Shown here: one piece after another, positions 46,341-57,265 of the stretch
How positions within the stretch are numbered: the first letter of the stretch is position 1
Layout of the letters: the number at the start of each line of letters is the position of its first letter
Assembly (NCBI GenBank): GCA_036785705.1
Contig: JAWUZG010000137.1
Span: 124,001 to 188,000, forward strand
Source: Acanthornis magna
Lineage: Eukaryota; Chordata; Aves; Passeriformes; Acanthizidae
Length of the DNA stretch: 64,000 bases
Direction: 5' to 3'
Position numbers and translations under genes: made by a program
Notes under the pieces: model-generated
Database searches by the model: none
The model's input: only the letters and a program-made list of their open reading frames with translations
What the model was told of the DNA's origin: nothing

Positions 46341-49300
46341 CATAGTTAATGTCTGTGTTGAGATATCAGTATGAACAATAGAGTGTAGCTGTTTTTGAAG
46401 TGATATTTTCACCCTTGCCAAGGTCTTTGCTGCAGATTGGGTGCACAAAACGTGCTGGTTTGTAAAAATATTAGAAACATGGAAAGTATCATTCATATGT
46501 TGAGGGAGGCAGAAATGGGAGATCAATGGACAACAGGACTGATAGAAATAATTAAAGTGATATCTTGCTGTGAATGAGAATTTATTGTCTACGTTTTCTT
46601 CCACATACATCAATGGTATATGGAAAACGTAAATATGTGAGTGGCCTTTTTGTTTTCAGTGTGCTGTGTTTTCTGTCTAACCCACTCCCTGTTCCCCAGA
46701 ACAATTTTTTTTTTGGTAATCACTATCAATGTCCACTTACAGATATGACTTTCCGGGGGCGATAGCAAGGCCTGTGTACAAGGCTTTGCTCTGTTTATCT
46801 AGACACCGGTGAGGCTCTCTGCTGGATGCCGAGGCTGGGAAACCTATTTGATCATATTCAACCCTATTTTCTCAGAAAATCTTTAATCTTTAATTTACTT
46901 TCAAATTGCTGTCTTCCTTTCAGGACTTTTATTATACTTGATCTCCCAATATAAAGGCCTACTTTAAATTTTAGAAGTCTGAAACCATTGGCTAAGATTG
47001 CTTGGAAATTATCCTAATTAAATCAGAGAACTAGAATGTCACAAGTAGTCATAGATTTCCTAATTTCCCAATTATCATTTTGTAACCTTAGTTTCAGCTT
47101 TTTCTCTTCTATTACAACAAACAGCCATTGCATTCTGATTTGTGGACTGTGTCTTGAACAAAAAAAAATTCTGGTTTGGTCTTAGGATGAATCTTTCCTT
47201 AGATTTTTAAAAAAGATACAATTGATTCTTTCAGTTGTTCGTCAGAGACTTTCTGTGCTTCCAGCCTGAAGGTATCTTAGCTGTGACCAGAAGCAAGTAT
47301 TTAATGTTTTGTGATTTATAATTTGCAATGCTTACTTCAGCTCTCCTGGGCTTTCTGCCTTCAGCCAGATTATATCACCGGGAAAGAGACTCTATACTGC
47401 AAAAAGTCAAAGTTATTCAAAGCTGTGCTGAACAGCTTCTCATATAAGAGCTTTAGTAGAATTGTCAGGTTTGGTTTTGCTGTGCTGTGTTCTGATAAAG
47501 GTGGCAGGAGGGAGGGTGGGGGGAGAGACAGGGAGAACGAGAGGGAGAGAGAGAGAGCAGGGAGTTGTGGTTTGGTTTTGGTTTCTTTTGTCCTAGGGGA
47601 CTGAACACAAAATTGCTGAACTAAGAGCAGGAAGATAGGAACTGCTAATGCTGTAGTCCTGAGTCCCAGATAATGGTCCCAGATCTAATGCAAGGTGAAA
47701 GCACATCACCAAACTTGGGAATGTTGTATTCTGACATTAGATGGTGTGTGAAGCTCCAGTTAAGGGCTATGTTCACAGAAGACCTTAATGAAATCTGGAG
47801 TGAGGTCTGAGGCTTCCTTCTTTATGAACGGGAGTGACTATTCAGATAAGTGTTCTCACGGAGAGTAATAAGATTGCTTACTCATGTGTGAAGGAGCAGT
47901 CTCTTGACTTTTGTGGTTTATAACTGACATTACTTTGTGGATTGGGAAAATACTTGGTCAAGCTGATTTGTAATTTATCAATCTATTTTAAGAACACAAC
48001 CAAAATATTTTGTTTTGATCTGGATTGCAGAATTAAACCTCTATTAATTATATGTTTAATTCAGAAATCAATAAGCAGGCAACTTTGAAATGTTGAAATG
48101 GAAAAAAAAATTAAATGAACACGCTAGTCAACCTTTTGCCTTTGATGTGGAATACAAAGAGGTGATCTAATCCTTTTTAACCCTGAGGCATGTTTTCTGA
48201 AATGTACTCCATTCAGGCATTCCTCTGAATGCCACATAAAGTTGGTAGCTAGTGTAAATAAATGGCCTGAAATTTTAATGAGTAAAAGGATTGATGTCAC
48301 CAATATTTTGGGGTTGCATGTGTAGTTCAGTATCATAAATACTTAACAACTTCTTCCTTTTAAAGGTTCATGCAAACTTTATTTCAAGCATTTGTGTAGA
48401 CTTGTAGATCATGGCTATTAACTGCTGTTTAGAGGGAAAAAAATGAAAGAAATGGTCAAATGAATTTTTTATAATCATCATCATTGTGACACAGTTTTGT
48501 ATGGATTTTTCATCTTTCAATAATTTTGGTTTTGCAAGAAATTTAGAATAGAATAGACTGTTTCAAGTGGAAGGGACTGTAGCTGGGTGTTGTGCCTCAA
48601 AAAATACCCTATTTGCAAAGCTACCAGGGCTGAATAGAGAAGGTGTTGAATAATATTGAAACCAGCCAGACTCAATAATCCCAAAGTTAAACAAGCTTAC
48701 AGTGAGGTGAAGATGTGGCAGACCTAGTAGAGTTCCTGAAGAAGAAACCAAGAAATGATAGTGCTGATAGTGCTTATCTAAAGCCGTTGAACTGGCACAG
48801 CTGGCCTGGAGACATCTGGCTGATGGTCAGTTCCTGTATCCAAAAAAATTTGTCTTTTTAACCATAAGGAATCCTAACACACCCTTTCTCGGAGTGTGTG
48901 CAGAGATTCCTCGTTTAAATGGGGTTACTTCTCGAGGATGAGTGAGAGAGGTTTGCCCATAGTCAGTGGTACGAGTGAGTACCATCAGTCTCTGCTTAAA
49001 ACACCACATGAGTGCTTCCTCTAAGAAAAAAGAAAGCTCAGAGTTGGGGAGAGGGATTTTGGTTACAAACTTTTATTGGGCATTGATGGACCTAGGTTTT
49101 TTTAAATTAAAAAAAAATTATGTTGATTAATACTTCAGGACAGCTTTACGTTTCAAATTATAACCCCCTAAAAGAAGAAAACATAACATTATAGCCAATC
49201 AGAACTTCTGATATGAATTTTTGAGTCAAATGCCTTTTTAAGCTTAGGACTGGCATGAGTTTTTCTCCACCTCATAGCAGAAAATGCAAGGATTGATAAA

Positions 49301-52300
49301 GTGTCTGATAAAAATTTCCTTCATGTTGATTTTTAAGTAAAAGGGTAGGGGGCATGTCATGGAGCAGGAAGAAGACATCTTGCAAAGATTTGCTTTTACA
49401 CTGAAGAACTAATAGGATTGGAAGAGCGCTATATTCTAGGACAATGGGCCCTGAGAAATTTAGTTCATGAGTTCTATGTAAATGAACTGTCCTGTCAATA
49501 TCTAGCTTCTCTACACAGCCTCCCCCCACAGAACCGCAACAAGGAAAGAGCAACACAAAACTCCCCAACAGCCTTCCTCTCCCAAGCCCCACATTTTCCC
49601 CCTCAACTACCTCTCCAACTCCACAAACAAAACCCTACAGCTCTCTATTATTCACTATGATTCACTAACTAATCGTCCTCAGAGGGACAGCATCATGATA
49701 ACGTTAACATGTTTTTTATAGTCTAAGGCTGTAAATGGCTACAGAGATGGAAAAGCAGTGGTCTCTTGGTTAGTGTGCAAACCTTTCTTCTTTTGCTGTA
49801 TTTTGCAATGAACCTGGATGGCATTACATGTAGGACAATGCTGACTGTTTCAAATTTTAGCAGACTTGTTTCTGTATCTTTATGCAACTGCAAAGATTGG
49901 TGATTGTAGGATTGAGAGCACTATCATTGATCAGTCAAAGTCAGTGATCAACTTCCCTTTAAACTCAGTGGTCACATGTGGGGCAAACATGTCCAAACCA
50001 ACCCCTACACCAACTGAACAGTAACCTGAATAAGTCCATGCACTTTTTCCATTCAAACCTCAGTTCAAACCATTCAAACTGTTCTGTTTGGTATGTTTGA
50101 TGTTATTTTTTAAGTGGAGGTAACAATTCATTGTAATCACTGGAAGTGATATTTTAGAAAGAATGCTTTTGCATTCTTATGGTCATGAAATAGAAATATG
50201 TATATATTTCAAGGTTAATGTATCTGAAAAAAATACATTACATTTATGCATTAATAACATCAAGGGCACATCCCAGAGCAACAGTTTGTCATTTTTTAAA
50301 ATGATAGTTAAAATTCTAGTGGCCTAAGAACATTCATAATTGTATGTAGCTGCCAATCTTTGTGTGCTCTGTTTGAGCAGCTCCTTTCTAACATTAAAAG
50401 CTGTTCTAGGTTGCTCGTCTAAACCACTTTTAACCTGTCCTTCCATGAATGATTGCTACAGAGTAGATGCAGCCAGAAGGGAAAGCTAACTGGGCTGTGA
50501 CATACAGATGTGAGTGAAAGCCTTAGATATATCTTCCATCAGCCTCATGATGTGTAATGTTTTGTTTGTAGCTTTGAAACAAAATAGTTTGGAATGCAAT
50601 TCACTAGAGCTGTCTAGCACCTTGAAAAGTATTAAGTTGTGGAGGCATCGTTTTTAGAAGTTGAAGGTGTAGCAGCACTTTGAATGGTTAGCTCAAAGTA
50701 ATATTTACGATCAAACTAAGTTCAAATTTTTAGAACAGTATTTCTTTGAAACTTTGGATATTACAGGGCTGGGCCTTTTCTGATGTATTCCTTATACATT
50801 TCAAATGTAGGTATTACATTTGTTAGACCTTCTAACTTAAAATCTGAATCAGAACTGAAATATTATTTCATCATTTCAGTCTGTGTGGTCTGAAGGGAGG
50901 GATATCAGAAATGAAAATCTGGCTTTTATGTGAATTACTAACTATATTCTAAATATAGATGGAAGACAAGTGTTAACTGGAAAAGGATCTGTCAACCTAC
51001 AGTGATAGCTTTCACAATTGAACACATTCACCCACACACACTTGTATATATACTTTCTTCTTACCTTTCTCTTAAGTTCCATACTTTTTTTTAGAAGTTT
51101 TTTTGTTGGATCAGTGGATCACTTTTGATTTACAACATGATGACCATAGGTACAATTTCAGACATGATTATTATCTACGAGGAATGACAATGTTGATGAC
51201 CATATGATTGGTGCTTGTGTGTTTGTATAGATATATGTGTGATTTCAGTCGATTTCTGTCTTTGTTAGCACTGTGAATGAATATAATTAAAATGCACATT
51301 CTGAAGGTAGCTTGAAAACATTCTGCCAAATTATTGCTCCTATCTTCTAGAGCTTTGGGTTGCAGTGGCCTAAATTGTGAATTTTTATTTTAGGACTAAT
51401 GCATAAGTACTTTGTGATGTAGGCATGTAATAACTAATTTTTCTTGCTCTAAGAAATGCTTTCATTTTTATTTTCAATTTCTTTTTCCCCCCCATGAATG
51501 TCTAAGAGATAAACATTCCTTTTTAAGTATTGGATATAGTTTTAATGTTTCTTAATATGTTGCCCTAGGGTAGCTAAAATATCTGACATCAGGTACAGCA
51601 ACATTATTTAGAAGTGGATTGTGGCATTTTTGCCTTCCAACTTCTTATTACTTAAAATGGAACCGACTTTTTTTTGCTTTAAAGGCCTTTCACTCACAAT
51701 CAGCGCTTGTATCAGTCTCCTTTCATTCACTACTGAGAAGTTGATTTGTGCTTCTGACTAATCAAGCATGACAACACTCATTGTTACTTTTTCAAACTAC
51801 TGTCCTTGGCTTTCTACTCTGCAATACTGCTTTGCTCATATATATCCAAAATTTTTAGTAACTTTCTAGAAATCTGGTTTTTTATTTATTTTTTTTTTAA
51901 TTCACATTTGGATAGTACTTACAAAAACTATCTTGATGGATTGCCGTGGGGCTGGTCATATTTCTCATCACGCTGACTAATTGTCAGCACTAGTTTGTGA
52001 GACTAATTTTCTCATTGTTTTCACCTACTCCAGGTCTTTTATTTTGCACTTCATGTATGCAGAAAGAATTAATTTCTTTTTTCACTGTTTAATGTGCTTA
52101 ATTAAAACCATTCAGGGTCTTTCTAATTATGAACTCTTTTTAATGAAACTGCAGACCTACATTGCCCTGTGTGACTTATCAAACAAAAATGAACACAAAG
52201 CCTCTTAAAAAAAGACCAGAGAAACTGCAATAGCTTTACAGACAAAACTGTTGAATTTAAATTACAATCAGGTCAGGTTGTAAGTTTTAAATTTCTTTTG

Positions 52301-53390
52301 TAACATAACGTAATTACCCAGAAAAACATGTAATCAAATTACTAAAATTTGTATTATTCGTGGTAAATTTTATAATGGAAAGCATAACTTAAAAATACTT
52401 GAGATGTACATAATATTTCTATATTATGCTTCGGAAGTTTTATATAGTAATGTTCTGCTTTTAGTTGTTTTAATGTTCAGGGTCAGTTTTTAAGGGTTGT
52501 GAGTTACTTTGCTGCTCAGTGCCTAAAGTCTTAAATATTTAGCTAAAAGTAGGACCTGTGCAAGTTTATTTTTAGGAAAATATGCTGAATACAAAATATA
52601 TACAAATAAGAAAAAGAGAATGACTATTCTTGTTTGCAAATGTCAAGTTCTAATTTTGTAACAGGATGCATTATTCTGTTTTTCTGTTAGTTTCATTGTG
52701 CATTTTTTGGTTTGTTTATTTTAAATGGTCTTAAAATGACAATCCATAAAATATGCCCAGATAGTTGAAGCATAAATATTAAAAATATGCTACTGACATG
52801 AATGGTAGTGCTCAAAGTTGTTGCAAAGAAAGCTTGTATATTTTGCACATGAAAGAAAGAAGCTGGTAAATACCTTAACTAAGAGAAGTTGGCCTTCAAA
52901 ACTGTTTTTTTTCTGGTTCTAAGTAGTGTGAATGAAGTCAATTTTATAGAAACTGCATGAAGCAGCACATGAAACTAAACAGGAACAAATTTATATTCAG
53001 AGATCTGATTCTGTTTTCCCTGGTCAGTGAAAGATTCCCAGTGAAAACACCAAACTCCAGAGAAGTCTCAGAGTCTTAGGGCTTTCATTCTCCATTTTGC
53101 CTGAATAATACATGAAGTGCCAGTATTTTGCAAATCAAAGCTGAAAACCAGCTTTGCTGTACAGATGCAAATTCAGAAATTCAGACCACTAAGTGACTTA
53201 TTTGCCTTTTTAAACTGCTATTCAACTTACTTCTTTTTAAGTTACACTTGATACATATTTACCGATACAAACTTTTCTTAAAATTTACTAAAAAATTTTC
53301 TATCCCTCAATTCTTTTTGAGGCGGAAAGGCTATTGTTCTTTTAAATATTTTATTTGGGACGATTTTTTTGTCCCCTGCAATTGTGCTTT
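46341..53390. other. Long AT-rich stretch without a recognisable gene
   Basis: About 7 kb with no exon, RNA gene or clear element. A GA-rich tract lies at 47507-47560. At 48545-48582, TAGAATAGAATAGACTGTTT and GTGGAAGGGAC resemble a minus-strand CR1 3' end, too short to be sure. A 106-codon minus-strand frame (49272-49592) matches nothing I know. The stretch 49880-53300 is notably free of visible repeats and would be the first place to look for conserved noncoding elements. Confidence 0.55.
47507..47560. repeat. GA-rich low-complexity tract
   Basis: The plus strand reads GGAGGGAGGGTGGGGGGAGA and then GAGAGAGAGAGAG-like purines. Confidence 0.8.
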
Positions 53391-53640
53391 TTACTCTTTT
53401 TTGGGGGAGGTTGACTTTGTTTGGTTTTGGTTTTCATTTGGGAGGATTTTATATTTGCTGTTTTGGTTTGGGGGATTTGAGGTTTTTGTTTGTTGATTTC
53501 CTTTCGTTTTGGCTCTTTTTTGTTTGTTTTCATTTGTTGGGTTTCTTTTTTCTTTTTCTTTTTTTTTTGCTTTTTTTTTTTGTTTGGTTTTTTGGTTTTT
53601 TGTTTGTTTGTTTATTTTTGTTTATTTTTGTTTTGTTTCC
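53391..53640. repeat. T/G-rich simple repeat (GTTT-type)
   Basis: About 250 bp of TTTG, GGTTTT and T-run units are present, including TTTGTTTGTTTATTTTTG. It is the same type as 27917-28140. The hydrophobic 118-codon frame at 53369-53725 is a repeat product. Confidence 0.9.
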
Positions 53641-55659
53641 CCAAAACAGTGTTAACTCATGCTTAGCTATTGCTTGTATGCCATATCTATGCTATGTCTT
53701 CCCGTATAGCTTTCAGCCAGATTAGCAAGGTATACGGAAAAAATGGAGAAATAACAAGTCCTCATCTTAACAAAAGCAAGTTCAGCAGGCTTGACTGTCT
53801 AAATGCGTCTTCAAAGTGTAAAGTCAGAATAACTAGTTTTTCTGTTTTACCTCAGAATACTGTAATTGGTAACTGTGTCCAAACCCCACAGATGGTTTTT
53901 ATTTCTCTATCGCAATTGGAAATGAAGAATGTAATGTTTGCTAAACAGCATAGTGAAATCAAAACCTTTGTCATTATTTTATTTTTCCATTGGTGTTGTA
54001 GTTCTATATCAGTTTGTTATATGAAATCTTTTGTTACTATAAAATATCAGCAACTCTGGATCATTTTGATTTGTCATGATTTGTCATCTTTGCCTGAGTT
54101 CTTATTACAGGTGATGCAATAATTTTATACGGATTACATATCATTATTGTCCTTAGATAAACTTCTTCAAAAAGATTGCATGCCAGATGCATGTGGAAAA
54201 TTGTCTACGTGTTAAAAAAAATTTGAGGATTTCTCTCACCTGTAAATACGTGGATTGGTTTACAAGATTTCTGCTACTTCAAATATTTTCCTGACTAATC
54301 AGTAAATGGCAGTAGCGCATCCAAACATTCTGTGGCTTCAAATGCAAAGTAGCACAATTCCTGCAGGCAAAATCCTCAGCTGATGTGAATGTGTAAAGAT
54401 TTGTGGGCTGCAATTGACAGAAGCAGGTCCTGAAGTTTTTGTGCTCTTCATTCAAGTTCAGATTAAACTCGAAAAATATGCATTAATAAAATAGATTTTA
54501 TATATAAACATATAATACTGTTGTTACATCTAGTCCTAGATTATACATAGAAGAATAGTCTTATTTCAGTAGAATTGCTAATATAAGTGAGACAAGGAAT
54601 GGAAGACTTTTTAATGGGCATGACTTGAAAAGCAAAACTCTAAGGTTTATACAGTTAATTTATATCCTAATGTTTGGCATGGTGACTAACAGATTTAATT
54701 TTCTCCCCAGTCTGTTATACAGCCAAAGGGGCAAATAGTTTTGCTCAAGTTTAAGCAAATCCTCTTCCATTTTAACTGCTCAGAAACAGAAATGGAGAAA
54801 CACACCGGCTTGTTCTACTAGGTTGCAACATTCTCAGAAATCTTACTAATAAGAAGCAGTCTATGTTTTTTCTACATTCTTTGAAATATCAGTATTTCCT
54901 TTAGAAATATGACAGATGAATTAATACAGTGGCCTTGACAAAAGATGAAAACATTTAACATTATTAAAAGTTGCTGATATCAAGCAAGATGGGAAAGAAA
55001 TTAGCAAAGACTTGCTAAAAAAAAATAGACTTGTATCTTCTTACCCTCCCAGAAGGTGAAACAGCAAAATCAACCTTGAAAACTCTTTGAAGAGGATTCT
55101 TGTGAAAACAGATTGGCACAATGGCAAAGTTCTGTATTTACAGACATCAACCATCCTTAACTGATTATGGCCAGTTACGCTTCATTTATTGTAAAGTAAT
55201 ATTACAGGAGACCGATTTGTGCTAAAATTTCTTAGTACAATTGCCATTTACTCTTATTTTCTGTATTCTAATTGAAGGATTTATTCAAATATCGTATTGC
55301 TCACCTCTGTTCTTAAAAGCAGATTCAGGTGTCTAATATGAACATGTCAAAAGTACAGCATCCAAATCTTAAAACTCTTGCTTCAGGCTCACTTTTGGGT
55401 AGTCAACAAGGTTAAATAATTACGTGGAGGAAGAATAAAATTCAGATTTTTTCATATCTTTGAGGATTATATTCCTAATTGTAACAATATACTGAAAATC
55501 TATCAACCACTCTTTCCATATGTGGTGTTTAGAATTTCTATTTCAGCACATGAGATTTGTTAATGTAATTTTATGTCAGTAGGGCATAGTAATGGAACAT
55601 ATTTGCTGTACACTGCTTGTTAATATTTGGTGGTTGTGATAAACAACATAAATTGGAGG
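53641..55659. other. AT-rich DNA with one long open frame of unknown meaning
   Basis: The 150-codon frame at 53670-54122 is the longest outside repeats, but it starts at the edge of the T/G tract and matches no family I know. The remaining sequence shows nothing recognisable. Confidence 0.5.
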
Positions 55660-56096
55660 CATGCAGATTTGATAGAGTAGATTGTTAGATAAGAACTGGT
55701 GGTCACAGATGGATGGTCACATCCAGAGGGTGGTCACCAATGGCTCAGAGTCCTGATGGACATCAGGGCAAAGCGGTGTCTCTCAGGGGTCTGTACTGGG
55801 CCCAGTGTGAATTAATATCTTCATTAATGACACAGATGAAGGGATGGTGTGCACCCTCAGCAAGTTCTCAGATGACACCAAGCTGAGTGGTGCAGCTGAC
55901 ACTCCTGATGGATGGGATGCCATCCAGAGGGACCTGGACAAGCTCGAGAAGAGGCCCCTGGGAATCTCACGAGGTTAACAAGGCCAAGTGCTGGTGCTGC
56001 ACCCGGGTCAGGGCAAAGCCCAGTGCCAGCCCAGGCTGGGGATGAACAGATGGAGAGCAGCCCTGCCCAGAAGGGCTTGGGGTGCTGTGGGTGAGA
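55660..56096 (+). mobile_element. CR1 LINE, RT fragment lacking the 3' end
   Basis: From about 55660 it follows the CR1 copy at 17.3-17.7 kb: GTCCTGATGGACATCAGGGC, AATATCTTCATTAATGACAC, TCAGATGACACCAAGCTGAG and GACCTGGACAAGCTCGAGAA. It keeps SDDTKLSG in place of ADDTKL and the same one-base deletion in AAGAGGCCCCTGGGA. It stops abruptly at about 56096 (GTGGGTGAGAGG), where a minus-strand CR1 fragment begins, so it lacks the CR1 3' end. Confidence 0.92.
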
Positions 56097-56290
56097 GGCT
56101 GAACTTCATTTGGTTTCTTTCCACCCAGTTCTCCCACTGATCAAGGTCCCTCTGAATGGCAGCACAGTCTCCAGCTGTATCAGCCAGTCCCCCCAGTTCC
56201 TCATCATCAACAATCTTGCTGAGGGAACATTCTATCCCTTTGTCCAGGTCATTGATAAACTAGCTGAATTTGGTTATAATATAGGACTGA
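56097..56290 (-). mobile_element. CR1 LINE, RT fragment on the opposite strand
   Basis: Read on the minus strand it encodes a CR1 RT segment: FINDLDKGIECSLSKI, then a decayed VDDEEL in place of ADDTKL, then AAIQRDLDQWENW and NQMKFS. These are the same RT positions as in the adjoining plus-strand fragment, but from a different subfamily. It ends at MKF at the junction, so it too lacks its 3' end. The right boundary, near 56290, is approximate. Confidence 0.82.
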
Positions 56291-56904
56291 TTTCTTGTCA
56301 TTTAGGACGCAGACAAAGCAAGGTTGCACTGGTCAGTGAAACACTGCATGGGAGCCCTAATAAAAGGAATGAGAACAAGTCTGAAAGCCTATTTCTTGTT
56401 TTACTCTCCCTTTAAAAGCCAGATGCAAACAGGTAAAGATGTTAATCAACAATCCGGGAAGTATGTGCTTCCCAGTAAGACAACACGGTATGTCCCCAAA
56501 GGAGGAGTTTCTCATTTCCCTCAGGTATAGCATGACTTTTTCCCTCAGGTCTAGCATGACTTTGCAGTATTGCAAAGCTGGACAAAAAAACCCTATATCA
56601 TCAGTCCTTGAAAATAAATATATAGAACTGGGCAAGAATTTTTGTATTCCTGAAAAGTCTTATAAACTTCCAAATCAGAAGTGCATGTCACAGCGCATGA
56701 AAACAGGGAAACTGAACTATCTTCTGAATCTTATCACAATTTGTGTTGTCTCCTGCCTGTTTTCATAACTCAGATATGCCTTTCACCAAAAAATATCACT
56801 TTTTTGGGACTTCGTCACTTGCAATAATATATCCTAAATGTCAAGCCATTTTTAAGCAGGTCAGTTGAAGGGTTCAATAGTCACTGTCCTGAATTTTTAG
56901 ACAT
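56291..56904. other. DNA without a recognisable gene
   Basis: It contains a 24-bp tandem duplication at 56515-56562. The 92- and 109-codon frames on opposite strands across that duplication have no family features. Confidence 0.55.
56515..56562 (+). repeat. 24-bp tandem duplication
   Basis: TTTCCCTCAGGTATAGCATG plus ACTT is followed directly by a second copy with one substitution (GTATAG to GTCTAG). Confidence 0.92.
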
Positions 56905-57265
56905 TCTTCATGAGGAGAGGTTGAGAGTGAGCTGATTTTCTCAGACTACAGAAAAGAAGGCTCAGGGGGTTCTTCCTGGCACATGTAAACACCTAAAGAG
57001 AAGGAAGAAGATGAAGCCAGAATCTGTCCAGTGGCACCAAGTGTCAGTATGAGAGGCAAGGGAGGTTCCCTCTGAACATCAGAAATTGTTTTTTTGTGGT
57101 GAAGGGGGTCAAACACAGGCCTAGATTGCTGAGAGATGTTATGGATCTTCTAAAGAGATATGCCAAATGAACTGAACCTGGGCAGCCTGGTCTTCCTGAC
57201 TCTCGTTGAGCAAGGCAGAGGGACCTGCTGACCTAAAGACATCCCTGCCAACCTGAATAATTTTG
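56905..57265 (+). mobile_element. CR1 LINE, diverged 3'-end fragment
   Basis: The order of weak matches is that of CR1: CATGAGGAGAGGTTGAGAG, AGAAAAGAAGGCTCAGGGGG, GAGGCAAGGGAGGTTCCCTC, ACATCAGAAATTGTTTTTTTG, TGGTGAAGGGGGTCAAACAC, GCAGAGGGACCTGCTGACC. The terminal tail motif is lost. It is much more diverged than the other copies, so it is likely older. Confidence 0.72.

Noticed and set aside
48545..48582. CR1-type 3' end (TAGAATAGAATAG...GGAAGGGAC) on the minus strand
   Set aside because: The resemblance is good but limited to under 40 bp, so it is mentioned only within the surrounding stretch.
53369..53725. 118-codon hydrophobic frame that looks like a multi-pass membrane protein
   Set aside because: It is translated from a T/G-rich simple repeat tract.
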